A stretch of DNA of 64,000 nucleotides from DAOTXL01 sp034435455. Lineage in GTDB: Bacteria; Chloroflexota; Anaerolineae; JAAYZQ01. Location of the stretch: NCBI GenBank assembly GCA_034435455.1, contig DAOTXL010000080.1:9890-73889 (forward strand), written 5' to 3'. The position numbers and the translations under genes are program-made. This document shows, piece by piece, positions 24,601-32,384 of the stretch. Every line of letters begins with the position of its first letter. Positions within the stretch are counted from its first letter, which is position 1. The notes beneath the pieces are model-generated. The model did not search any database, was not told the DNA's origin, and was given only the letters and a program-made list of their open reading frames with translations.

Positions 24601-24648
24601 TTGACTTTGAACAAATGTTCTGGTATAATAGCTCCAGAACAAATGTTC
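24601..24648 (+). promoter_or_regulatory. Consensus promoter with two LexA-like boxes
   Basis: TTGACT (24601-24606) and TATAAT (24624-24629) with a 17-base spacer. The palindrome GAACAAATGTTC occurs twice, in the spacer (24609-24620) and around the predicted start site (24637-24648), 28 bases apart on centre. GAAC-N4-GTTC is the core of the Gram-positive-type LexA (SOS) box. Both copies are placed to block polymerase. It drives the FtsK-like module 24674-27017, which I infer to be DNA-damage inducible. Confidence 0.75.
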
Positions 24649-24673
24649 TGTCCCGATTGAAGGGGAGGGGAAA

Positions 24674-25138
24674 ATGATCCGAGAACTGCCGCCTGTCCAT
24701 CAGGCCCGCCAGCAGGCCCAGGGGCTCAGCCCCTGTGAATATCGTACCACGTCGAAGGATGGCCGCATCGTATGCCTCAAGATCGTCGCCGGCAGCGATG
24801 AGGTGTCGCCCAACCTCTGCCGCAGTTGCCCGTTCAAGGCCATCCACTGCGCCCACCTGCGGTTTACCCTGCGTCAGATCTCCCCATCGCCGCTGGTGGT
24901 GCGGTTCAACGGCCGGACCGAGGTCTGGGACAACGATCCCCCGGAGATCCGCTTCGAGCACGCCGCCTGCGCGGCCAGGGTCCTGCCCATCGAGCACCCC
25001 CGGGCGTGCGCCGGGTGTGCCCTGCGCCAGCCGGTGCAGGTCCCAACCCAGGAGCCGCTGCAGCGCGTGGCCAGGCCGGGCACCCGCGGCAAGGTGGTGC
25101 CGTTCCCCGTCCGGGAGGTGCTGGCGGCCACCGGCTGA
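24674..25138 (+). CDS. Eight-cysteine protein of unknown function, first gene of SOS-like module
   Basis: 154 residues, start ATG after AGGGGAGGGG. Eight Cys occur at 21, 34, 49, 52, 59, 99, 112 and 115, with two CxxC pairs (CRSC and CAGC), which suggests zinc or an iron-sulfur cluster. There is no signal peptide or membrane segment. The C-terminal 40 residues are basic and Pro-rich. It is the first gene behind two LexA-like boxes and its stop codon overlaps a possible ATG of the FtsK-like gene. I do not recognise the family. A DNA-linked role is inferred from the neighbours only. Confidence 0.7.
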   Translation: MIRELPPVHQARQQAQGLSPCEYRTTSKDGRIVCLKIVAGSDEVSPNLCRSCPFKAIHCAHLRFTLRQISPSPLVVRFNGRTEVWDNDPPEIRFEHAACAARVLPIEHPRACAGCALRQPVQVPTQEPLQRVARPGTRGKVVPFPVREVLAATG

Positions 25139-25155
25139 TGAGGAGGGGGAGGGCC

Positions 25156-26289
25156 ATGCAGCAATTGCTCTGTTTCCAGGCCGACCGGATCGAGCAGGTG
25201 CTGGCCGGCCATCGGGTGGCCTCGCGCATTACCGGGGGGACCGTAACGCCGCGCCTGGTGCGGTTTCACCTCTCCACGCCGCCGGGGGTCAAGGTCAGGC
25301 AGGTGGCCGGGCTATCGGAAGAGATCGCCCTCGGCCTGGGTGCACCCTCCTGTCGCGTGTATCGGCAGGAGGGGCAACTGGAGGTGGAGGTGCCCCGCAT
25401 GGATGCCCAGGGGGTACGCCTGCTGGAGCTCTGTCGGCGGCTGGCTGTGGAGGGACCGCGCCGCCAGGAGACCGTGCCGCCGTTCACCGCGGTGTTGGGA
25501 CTGGACCACGACGGGGTGCCGTTGCTCCTGCGCCTGCCCAGCCCCAACGTCGCCCATGTGCTGATCGCCGGCACCACCGGTTCGGGAAAAACGGCGCTGG
25601 CGCGGACCATCGTTGCTTCGCTGGCACTGCACAACAGCCGGCGGGCGTTGCAGGTGGTGTTGATCGATCCCAAGGGCCGTGGCTTTTTGCCGTTTGAGGG
25701 CCTGCCCCACCTGCTGGTGCCGGTGCTGACCGACGCAGGCCAGGCGCTGGCCACCCTGCGCCGCTTGGTGGAGGAGATGGAACGGCGGGACCGGGAAGGC
25801 CGCGCCGAGCCGCACCTGGTGGTGGTGCTGGACGAACTGGCCGATCTGATGCAGGTGGGGGGGCCGGAGATGGAGGAGACGCTGACCCGCCTGATGCAAC
25901 GGGGGCGGGAAGCGGGGATCCACCTGGTGGCCTGCACGCAAAAGCCGACGGCGGCCGTTATCGGCAGCCTGATCAAGAGCAACTTTCCGGTGCGGCTGGT
26001 AGGCAGCGTGGCCAGCCCAGAGGACGCCAGGGTAGCTACCGGCCTGGCCGGCACCGGCGCGGAGCGATTGCTGGGCCACGGCGATTTCCTGGTCGTCGCC
26101 AAAGGGCAGGTCACGCGGATGCAGGCAGCCTACATTGGCGTGGCCGAAATCCGGGAACTGGTGGCCCAACTCGCCGCGGGGGGGCAATCGGCAAGGGCAA
26201 ATGGCCGCCTGCCAGGCCCCAACGGGCAGGAGGGCGACGGCATGAGCCTGACCCAGAGGCTGCGGGCGCAGCTTCGCCTGGCCCGGTGA
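25156..26289 (+). CDS. FtsK/SpoIIIE-type DNA translocase ATPase, short soluble form
   Basis: 377 residues. A domain of about 110 residues resembles the alpha domain of FtsK; then Walker A AGTTGSGKT (138-146), DPKGRG (FtsK-type DPK motif), Walker B HLVVVLDELADL (about 223-234) and CTQKPTAAVIGSLIKSNFPVRLVGSVAS, all typical of FtsK motors. The four N-terminal membrane helices and the gamma DNA-reading domain are absent, so it is not the cell-division FtsK. Similar short forms occur on conjugative elements and plasmids. The start at 25156 follows AGGAGGGGGAGGG; an in-frame ATG at 25138 overlaps the previous stop. It is second in the SOS-like module. Confidence 0.9.
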   Translation: MQQLLCFQADRIEQVLAGHRVASRITGGTVTPRLVRFHLSTPPGVKVRQVAGLSEEIALGLGAPSCRVYRQEGQLEVEVPRMDAQGVRLLELCRRLAVEGPRRQETVPPFTAVLGLDHDGVPLLLRLPSPNVAHVLIAGTTGSGKTALARTIVASLALHNSRRALQVVLIDPKGRGFLPFEGLPHLLVPVLTDAGQALATLRRLVEEMERRDREGRAEPHLVVVLDELADLMQVGGPEMEETLTRLMQRGREAGIHLVACTQKPTAAVIGSLIKSNFPVRLVGSVASPEDARVATGLAGTGAERLLGHGDFLVVAKGQVTRMQAAYIGVAEIRELVAQLAAGGQSARANGRLPGPNGQEGDGMSLTQRLRAQLRLAR

Positions 26290-26308
26290 GGTCGAGGGAT
26301 ACCCGGCG

Positions 26309-26590
26309 ATGGGCCTGGATTTGTGGTTTCCGCAAGACATAGCGCGCATCCTGGCCGCCACCCACGAGGCGATGAGGATCTCGACGGCGGCCATCATCCC
26401 CCTGGACGCGGACCTGGCGCGCATCTACCGGCAGGGGTTTGTGGACGCGCTGCGCGCCGTGGCGGTGGCCTTTGGGGTCGGCCTGCCCCCGGCGGTGAGT
26501 TGTCCGGGCGAGGCACACCCGGCCCTAACGCCCACTGCCAACCCGGAAGCGTCGGGCAGGATCCGGCCATGGCTGCCCGGCCCGGGATGA
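26309..26590 (+). CDS. Small protein of unknown function in FtsK-like module
   Basis: 93 residues, 19 bases after the FtsK-like gene. The first 60 residues form amphipathic helices (DIARILAATHEAMRIS and YRQGFVDALRAVAVAFG); the tail is Pro-rich and probably disordered. There are no Cys pairs, no membrane segment and no recognised domain. Its existence is supported by its position, codon usage like its neighbours, and a GAGG site. Another frame (26323-26628) overlaps it and is less plausible because it is Pro/Arg/Gly-rich. Confidence 0.55.
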   Translation: MGLDLWFPQDIARILAATHEAMRISTAAIIPLDADLARIYRQGFVDALRAVAVAFGVGLPPAVSCPGEAHPALTPTANPEASGRIRPWLPGPG

Positions 26591-26624
26591 GGGCAGGCAC
26601 CGGGCCGGAGGATGGGGGTCGGAT

Positions 26625-27017
26625 GTGACTCTAAAACAAGTCGGTGTCGCATTGGCCCTGATCTTTACGGTCACCCTGGCAGTGGTGGTGGCCAAACAGA
26701 TGAGCACCGAGGCGATGGCGGTGGTCATCGGCGTGGTGTGCGGCGTGGCCGCCAGCATCCCCACCTCGGTGCTGCTGCTGGTGGTGCTCACCCACCGCGA
26801 CCGGCAGCGGGCGGAAGAGGTCGAGCGGCAGGCCCTCCAGGCCGGCTCACCCTACCGGCACGGTATCCCGCCGGTGGTGGTGATCCAGGGCGGCTCCCCC
26901 CAGTCGCTGCCGATGGGGCCGCAGGGCGGCTATTGGCCAATGTCCCCACCCGGCCCGCCCGTGCAGCGGCGCTTCCACGTGGTGGGGGGAGAAGACCTGC
27001 TCCTGGACGACGAATAG
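26625..27017 (+). CDS. Two-segment membrane protein ending the FtsK-like module
   Basis: 130 residues with a GTG start. Two membrane segments (about 5-25 and 30-55) are followed by a charged stretch and a Pro/Gly-rich tail with an acidic end (LLLDDE). The C-terminal part should be cytoplasmic. Because the neighbouring ATPase lacks membrane helices, this protein could supply an anchor for it, which is an inference from gene order. The gene ends 6 bases before the convergent holA stop codon. Confidence 0.65.
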   Translation: MTLKQVGVALALIFTVTLAVVVAKQMSTEAMAVVIGVVCGVAASIPTSVLLLVVLTHRDRQRAEEVERQALQAGSPYRHGIPPVVVIQGGSPQSLPMGPQGGYWPMSPPGPPVQRRFHVVGGEDLLLDDE

Positions 27018-27023
27018 GGCCCC

Positions 27024-28031
27024 TCAACCGCCGGTCAATGCCACGATCAGCAGGTCCAGGGCCAGCACCTCCTCACTCCTTCCCGTCTTGATCGCCCAAT
27101 CAGCCTCCACCAGGCGCTGATGGGCCGCTTCGAGTTGGGCCAGAGTAAAGTTCTGGGCCTGGGCCAACGCCTTTTCCGCCACGTAGGGATGCAGTTTGAG
27201 CCGCCCGGCCACCTCGCCGGGGGGGACGCCCTGGCTGCGCAGTTCGCTCACCTGGAGAAGGATGCGCACCTGGCGGGCCAGCATGGTCAGCAGATAAAGG
27301 GGCGCTTCCCCCTCGTCCAGCAGGCGGTGCAGCAGCCGCAGGGCGCGGTCGGTCTGGCGGCGGCCCACACAATCCACCAGGTCAAAGATGCTGGCCTGGC
27401 GGGCCAGGCTGACCAGGGCCTGCACATCCTGGCCGGTGACCTGCCGACCGTCGGCGTAGAGCAGCAGCTTTTCGATCTCCTGGTCGAGCAACCGCAGGTC
27501 GTCCCCCACCAGGGCGGCCAGCAGGGTGACCGCTTCCGGGCTGAGGGCTCCTCCCCTGGCCCGCGCCCGGCGCTGAATCCAACCCGGCAGGTCCCCCTCC
27601 CTGGGCCGCCGGAACTCCCGGACGCATTCCTGGCGGGCCAGTTTGAGGATGGGGTGAGAGGCCGGCAGGCTCTTTTCTTCGATAAAGACGAGCCGCGTGG
27701 TGGGAGGCAGGTTCGGCAGGTAGCCGGCCAGGTCCTTCAAATAGGCGCGCTTCCAGCCCGGTTCGGCACCTCCGGCCGCCTCCTGGCCTTCGGCCTCTTG
27801 AGGCGCGGTTAACCGGCTCAGCAGGCCGTGGACGATCACCAGCCGGCGGCTGGCCATAAAGGGGATGGCGTCGCACGTGTGGCGCAGCTCGCCAAAGGTG
27901 AGCCCCCGGCCATCGAGGATAGTGGTGTTCAGGTCGGCCATGCCGGGGTCCTCTTGGGCCAGCCGGGCCCGCAACCGGGCCAGTTCCTCGGAGCGGCTGA
28001 ATTCTTCCTCACCATGAAGGATGTAGAACAC
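27024..28031 (-). CDS. holA: DNA polymerase III delta subunit
   Basis: 335 residues, normal for HolA. The N-terminus MFYILHGEEEFSRSEELARLR holds the degenerate P-loop-like start of the family, and the middle has the LARQECVREFRRP and LIALVGDDLRLL-type segments of delta. The C-terminal helical collar domain ends the protein. It opens the beta clamp as part of the clamp loader. It lies 3 bases after the DUF6391 gene. Confidence 0.92.
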   Translation of the reverse strand: MFYILHGEEEFSRSEELARLRARLAQEDPGMADLNTTILDGRGLTFGELRHTCDAIPFMASRRLVIVHGLLSRLTAPQEAEGQEAAGGAEPGWKRAYLKDLAGYLPNLPPTTRLVFIEEKSLPASHPILKLARQECVREFRRPREGDLPGWIQRRARARGGALSPEAVTLLAALVGDDLRLLDQEIEKLLLYADGRQVTGQDVQALVSLARQASIFDLVDCVGRRQTDRALRLLHRLLDEGEAPLYLLTMLARQVRILLQVSELRSQGVPPGEVAGRLKLHPYVAEKALAQAQNFTLAQLEAAHQRLVEADWAIKTGRSEEVLALDLLIVALTGG

Positions 28032-28034
28032 GGG

Positions 28035-28529
28035 CTACTCCCGGCCGAGGACAACCTTGTGGATGGTGATCCGGCCTCGCTCCTGGCGTTCGACGCCCAT
28101 GATCCTGACTCCTTTGACCTCCGGGGAGGTGGTGATCTGTTCCTGGATGCGGTGGGCCAGCGGCTGGGCCAGGATCGCGCCGGCCGTGGCAGCCATCAGC
28201 GCCAGGGGCAGCCGTTCCCACCGGGAACGGGGACGGCCCAGGGTCGCGCCAAAGGCCGCCGTGCCGGCCACTACGGCGGTAACGGCCAGGTTGGTGCCAC
28301 AGCGAGGATGGACCGCCAGGTGAGCTTCGCCCTGTTGCAGGCGGGTCAGGGCCTCTTGGGCGGCGAGTTCCACCTCCTCTGTGCTCACCGAGCCATAGAT
28401 GAAAAAGCCGATCGGCGTGGTCCGGCCCGCCAGCCGCAGGTAGGGGTTGTGCTGGCTCAAGATGTGCATGGTGGCGTGTTCCAGCGCATGGTTTTGCCGC
28501 ACGACGTTCACCAAGTTGAGCATAGTCAT
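28035..28529 (-). CDS. DUF6391 family protein
   Basis: 164 residues. The N-terminal motif VRQNHALEHATMHILSQ and the later HPRCGTNLAVTAVVAGTAAF are the conserved signature of this family, known mainly from Chloroflexota and Cyanobacteria. One or two membrane segments lie at about 90-125. The conserved HALEHA and HPRCGTN motifs look like a metal or catalytic site, but no function is established. Promoter at 28627-28655; the leader holds a CCTTCCC/GGGAAGG hairpin (28567-28583). It is cotranscribed with holA. Confidence 0.85.
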   Translation of the reverse strand: MTMLNLVNVVRQNHALEHATMHILSQHNPYLRLAGRTTPIGFFIYGSVSTEEVELAAQEALTRLQQGEAHLAVHPRCGTNLAVTAVVAGTAAFGATLGRPRSRWERLPLALMAATAGAILAQPLAHRIQEQITTSPEVKGVRIMGVERQERGRITIHKVVLGRE

Positions 28530-28626
28530 GGGATATCCTCACCCCGTCCGCTCAGAAGGGGACCCTCCTTCCCGCCGGGAAGGCAGAATATCCTCCGCCA
28601 CGAGCGAGCGGTACAAATTTGCCGCT

Positions 28627-28655
28627 ATTATAACATGGGTTGAAGCCGGGGGCAA
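28627..28655 (-). promoter_or_regulatory. Promoter of the DUF6391-holA operon
   Basis: Minus-strand TTGCCC (28655-28650) and TATAAT (28632-28627) with a 17-base spacer; leader of about 95 bases. Confidence 0.6.
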
Positions 28656-28661
28656 CTGGGC

Positions 28662-28737
28662 CACGAATGGGGCCACGAATACACGAATGGGGCCACGAAT
28701 GGGACACGAATACACGAATGGAGACACGAATACACGG
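28662..28737. repeat. Tandem CACGAAT-type intergenic repeat
   Basis: Seven copies of CACGAAT (starting 28662, 28674, 28682, 28694, 28705, 28713, 28725) and one CACGGAT variant are spaced 8-12 bases apart. The block lies between the divergent promoters of the DUF6391 and amidase genes and completes the description of the gap 28530-28838. Units are too short and irregular for CRISPR. Confidence 0.75.
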
Positions 28738-28779
28738 ATGCATGGATGGAGGTGCTTTGTGCCCTATTCGTGGATACAT

Positions 28780-28808
28780 TTGACGAAATCGTCACCTGGC
28801 GGTATGAT
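28780..28808 (+). promoter_or_regulatory. Promoter of the amidase gene
   Basis: TTGACG (28780-28785) and TATGAT (28803-28808) with a 17-base spacer. It fixes the start of the amidase downstream of 28808 and excludes the longer frame opening at 28746. Confidence 0.65.
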
Positions 28809-28838
28809 TATCTTTGCAGACCACAGCATGGGGGAGCG

Positions 28839-29609
28839 TTGAGCGAGCTATCGCCTGGCGAGAGAAAATGGACCATCGGCCTTTTCGTCCTGGCCGGGCT
28901 GTTGGGCGTGGCCTATGTCGCCTGGTTGGCCTCCGGCCAGCCGGCCGACGAGCCGACGCCGGAGGGGACGGCCGTTGTCCCCTCGGCGACGGCCAGACCA
29001 GGCCGTACCCCTCGCCCCACTTCGACTCCCCGCCCGACCAGGCCCCCGCCGGTCAGCCCTTCCCCCAGCCCCACCGCCGGGCCACAGCGGGTGGGCATTG
29101 TCGCCGGGCACTGGCAGAGCGATTCGGGGGCGATCTGCCCCGACGGCCTGCAGGAGGTGACCATCAACCTGGACATAGCCTCCCGCGTGGTGGCCATCCT
29201 GCAAACCCAGGGCTACGATGCCCAATTACTGGCCGAGTTCTCCGACAGGTTGGAGGGCTACAAGGCCGACGCCTTTGTCTCGATCCACACCGACTCTTGT
29301 GACGTGCCCGAAGCGTCCGGCTTCAAGGTCGCCCGGGTGGCCGCCAGCGCCATCCCAACGGAGGAGGACCGGCTGGTATCGTGCCTGATCCGGGAATATG
29401 GCCGGGCGACGGGGCTTCGCTTCCACGAAAACAGCATCACCTTCGACATGACCGACTATCACGCCTTCCGCGAGATCGACCCCACGACACCGGGAGCCAT
29501 CATTGAGTTGGGTTTCATGGCCGCCGACCGGCAACTGTTGACAGAGCGCAGCGATCTGGTTGCCCAGGGGATAGCCCAGGGCATCCTCTGCTTCCTGACC
29601 GGCCGGTAG
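28839..29609 (+). CDS. N-acetylmuramoyl-L-alanine amidase (Amidase_3) with membrane anchor
   Basis: 256 residues. One N-terminal membrane segment (about 14-34) is followed by a Thr/Pro/Ser linker (40-85) and an Amidase_3 domain. Zinc ligands are the His in VAGHWQSDSG, the Glu in LQEVTINL and the His in VSIHTDSC; the catalytic Glu is in GAIIELGFM. It cleaves peptide stems from peptidoglycan outside the membrane. A TTG start with GGGGGAG just upstream is chosen because the promoter lies at 28780-28808. Monocistronic. Confidence 0.85.
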   Translation: MSELSPGERKWTIGLFVLAGLLGVAYVAWLASGQPADEPTPEGTAVVPSATARPGRTPRPTSTPRPTRPPPVSPSPSPTAGPQRVGIVAGHWQSDSGAICPDGLQEVTINLDIASRVVAILQTQGYDAQLLAEFSDRLEGYKADAFVSIHTDSCDVPEASGFKVARVAASAIPTEEDRLVSCLIREYGRATGLRFHENSITFDMTDYHAFREIDPTTPGAIIELGFMAADRQLLTERSDLVAQGIAQGILCFLTGR

Positions 29610-29642
29610 GCCCGTTGCCGGCGGGCCTGCCACCCGGCCGAT

Positions 29643-30296
29643 CTACCGTTTGGCTTTGGCCGGAGGTTTTTCGACGGTGGTGCGGAACTGGACCACCGCG
29701 CCGGCAATGCCCAGCACCAGCCACACCAGCAGCGCCAGCAGCAGGACGAGTCTGCTGCCCGCCAGGCCAGGCCGCTGCCAGACCTGCGGCCGTTCGAGTG
29801 GGCTGACCAGGAAGGCAGCCCGGCCGGTGAGCAACGACACCGCTCCCCCCGCCACCCCCCAGGCCCCGCTAAAGGCCGTGGCCAGGATGATCACGCTCCG
29901 CTGCATGATCAGGGCGATAACGCCGACAACCACGGCGGCGATGAGGCTCACCAGATCCGGCAGCCGGATGCCCAGGGCGGCGCCGATCAGGTTCACCAGC
30001 AGCGCACCGGCCACGGCGCCCACCACAAAGACACCGACAAAATAGAGCAGCACCATCAGCGCCGCCCCCACCACCCCGCCGACGACGCCTCCCACAATCA
30101 GCCACAGGGCCTGCCCTTTGGCCACCGAGCCGGCAACGGCCAGGCCGATAATAGCCCCCAGCCCAAAGCCATAGATGCCCAGCAGCACCTTGAAGATGCG
30201 GTAGCCAAAGAAGCAGTTGAGCAGGCCAAAGGCGATGGATAGGACGGCGGCCAGGATCGCCGCACCGCTCACGACGTTCAACCACTCTCCGGTCAT
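29643..30296 (-). CDS. DUF4203/TMEM198-like membrane protein
   Basis: 217 residues with about seven hydrophobic segments rich in Gly, Ala and Val. The GYRIFKVLLGIYGFGLGAIIG motif near the N-terminus is typical of DUF4203 (TM7S3/TM198-like). The start at 30296 follows AGAGGAGGAACCC. Function unknown in bacteria. It lies downstream of the phosphodiester glycosidase gene (47-base gap) and may be cotranscribed. Confidence 0.8.
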   Translation of the reverse strand: MTGEWLNVVSGAAILAAVLSIAFGLLNCFFGYRIFKVLLGIYGFGLGAIIGLAVAGSVAKGQALWLIVGGVVGGVVGAALMVLLYFVGVFVVGAVAGALLVNLIGAALGIRLPDLVSLIAAVVVGVIALIMQRSVIILATAFSGAWGVAGGAVSLLTGRAAFLVSPLERPQVWQRPGLAGSRLVLLLALLVWLVLGIAGAVVQFRTTVEKPPAKAKR

Positions 30297-30343
30297 GGGT
30301 TCCTCCTCTCCCTTTCCACAGAAATCTACAGGCCAGGCGCCTG

Positions 30344-32239
30344 TCACCTGAGCACAAGGGGAAGGTAGACCTTACCGGCCCCCCCCTCCCAATAGAAAGA
30401 TTGCTCCCAGATATTGTTGCCCTCGTCCGATTCGGCGATGGTGTTATCCGGATCGGTGATCAGGCGCACGGTGTGCAGGCCAGGGGCCGGGACCGTCTCC
30501 AGCCAGTCGTCAAAGCCGCCCACCCCGCCGGCGCCCAAGGCGGAGTAGGGGTAACGGACATAACGGGTGCTGTCCACCCACAGTTCGACATAAAACTCAC
30601 CGGCTGCCGCAGCGCTGCCGCTGTTGGCAAAGTGCCAGTCGAAATAGGTGCCCTGGCCGGCGTACAGCGGGCCGGCGGTGGTGGTGCCCGGAATCGAGGA
30701 GGGGACGACCGGGGCGTCGTAGCCCGGCGGCGTATAGGGCCGCAGGTCGGGCTGGCCGGCCGGCCGCTGCTGCACCCGCGCCGAGGAGGCCCGGTTGGCA
30801 CCGATGGGGTTGTCCCCCAGATTGGAATCGTCGCCGACAAAGGTCTCACACTGGCCCTGATAGTTATCATGCTCGCACAGGATCGCCTGCACGTTGCTGC
30901 CCACCCGCAGCGATTCCGCATTGTCATTGCCCACCGCCCCGAAATAACCGGGCTGGGGATAGTCACCCAGGCCCAGCGTCACGCAACTGCCGCCGTAGTT
31001 GGGGTCGGCATACAGGGCCACCTGGTCGGCCCCAGGGCTACAGCTCCGCCACTCCACCCGGACCGAAGAGACCTGGTTGTCACCGATGGAGTTGTCTCCC
31101 AGGTTGGAATCGTCGCCGCTAAAGGTTTCGCAGCCGCCGCCATAGTCGTCGTCGCGGCACAGCGTCGCCCACACATTGCCACCCACCCGGACCGAGGAGA
31201 TGGAGTCGTTGGGCAGGCCGATTGCGCCGGGGTTGCGGTAATCGCCCACCCCTTTGACCACACACTGCCCGCCATAGTCCGGGTCCACGAACAGGGCTAT
31301 CTGGTCGGCGTTGGGGGTGCAGGCGGGAGGCGGTGGACTTGAGTAGACGATGGCCCAGGCGTTGGCCACAGGCCGGCTGCCGTTCCAGGCGAACTGATAA
31401 CCGCCGTCGTTGTAGTACATCCCCGCTGAGCCGCCGCCATCCATCTTGAGGGAATAGCGGGCCCCCAGCACCCACAACACGTCGTGCATCTCGTGGGGCG
31501 TCTTGTTGTAGCCCGGCTCGCTGACGGCCAGATAGAGGGTGTTGCGGTCATCGCCAAAGCCGACAAAGGTCTGAGGGCGGTTCCACCAGTTGTTGGCCGA
31601 ACAGCCGAACAGTTCGTCGTTGATGACCACCGTATTGTCCTGGCAGGCACAGTTGCCTTCGGTGTTGTAGGGCTGGTACCAGCAGCGCCAGCGGTATTCG
31701 CCGCCAAAGGTGACCTGGGGGCCGCCGCCGAGCAACTGGCGATGATAACCTCCCTGCTCGCCCGGCCAGCCGATGTTGGGGTCGTAGCCATCGTTGAAGC
31801 CCAGAGAGCGGCGGTTCTGCCACTCGCTGCCGGTATAGTCGGTATAATCCACGCCGTCCACGTAGGTCAACCCCTCGCCACAGTTGAGGGGAGGGACGGT
31901 ATCGGGGCAGCCGCTGAAATAGTCGCCGTTGATGGCGGCCAGTGCCCCGGCGTTGGAGGCCATGGTGCTCAGCCATTCGGTGTTGCCGTTGGGGGCAATG
32001 ACGACGCGGGGGCGCAGGGTGGGGTTGTTCAGGTCCACCTTGACCACGCAGATATTGTTGGCCCGGCAGAGGGTCAGGCCGGCGCGGGTCTCCACACACT
32101 GCCAGTTGGCCAGGTCGGTGCAGGCGCTGAGGGCCGGCCGATCCAGGGCAGAGGCAGCCTGGGGGGTAGCGCGAGGGGTGAAACTGCTCCCGCCAAGGAG
32201 GAGAATGCCGATCAGAACGAGCTGGATTCTGATATGCAT
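30344..32239 (-). CDS. Secreted phosphodiester glycosidase with beta/gamma-crystallin repeats and CARDB domain
   Basis: 631 residues. After a signal peptide (about 1-30) a phosphodiester glycosidase (NAGPA-type) domain spans about 60-305: GALAAINGDYFS, RSLGFN, TLYLAVSEPG and SLKMDGGGSAGMYY. Two beta/gamma-crystallin-like modules follow (about 315-395 and 405-485), each with YGG.C and the Ca2+-type N/D-N/D-x-x-S motif (NDSISS, DNQVSS). A CARDB domain (about 495-610) ends with ESDEGNN. The protein ends KVYLPLVLR, a tail that I recall from many Chloroflexota secreted proteins and suspect to be a sorting signal. It probably cleaves sugar-phosphodiester bonds of surface polymers. The start at 32239 is chosen for GGAGG spacing. 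Confidence 0.85.
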   Translation of the reverse strand: MHIRIQLVLIGILLLGGSSFTPRATPQAASALDRPALSACTDLANWQCVETRAGLTLCRANNICVVKVDLNNPTLRPRVVIAPNGNTEWLSTMASNAGALAAINGDYFSGCPDTVPPLNCGEGLTYVDGVDYTDYTGSEWQNRRSLGFNDGYDPNIGWPGEQGGYHRQLLGGGPQVTFGGEYRWRCWYQPYNTEGNCACQDNTVVINDELFGCSANNWWNRPQTFVGFGDDRNTLYLAVSEPGYNKTPHEMHDVLWVLGARYSLKMDGGGSAGMYYNDGGYQFAWNGSRPVANAWAIVYSSPPPPACTPNADQIALFVDPDYGGQCVVKGVGDYRNPGAIGLPNDSISSVRVGGNVWATLCRDDDYGGGCETFSGDDSNLGDNSIGDNQVSSVRVEWRSCSPGADQVALYADPNYGGSCVTLGLGDYPQPGYFGAVGNDNAESLRVGSNVQAILCEHDNYQGQCETFVGDDSNLGDNPIGANRASSARVQQRPAGQPDLRPYTPPGYDAPVVPSSIPGTTTAGPLYAGQGTYFDWHFANSGSAAAAGEFYVELWVDSTRYVRYPYSALGAGGVGGFDDWLETVPAPGLHTVRLITDPDNTIAESDEGNNIWEQSFYWEGGAGKVYLPLVLR

Positions 32240-32384
32240 GATGCCTCCACCCAAGGTTTGAAAAGGCCGATCTCCACCCGGCCTGGAACGGGGAGCCGCC
32301 CGCCACCGGCCGCCGGGCCTGCCTCTCCGCCTCTCCTACCCGGTGCAAAGGGCAGCGCGGCTGCGTGGTTCAGGCAGGCACGGG

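Noticed and set aside
24674..27017. Complete integrative conjugative element
   Set aside because: No integrase, relaxase, attachment-site repeats or type IV secretion genes are present around the FtsK-like motor.
28662..28737. CRISPR array
   Set aside because: Units are 7 bases, spacing is 8-12 bases and there are no unique spacers or cas genes.
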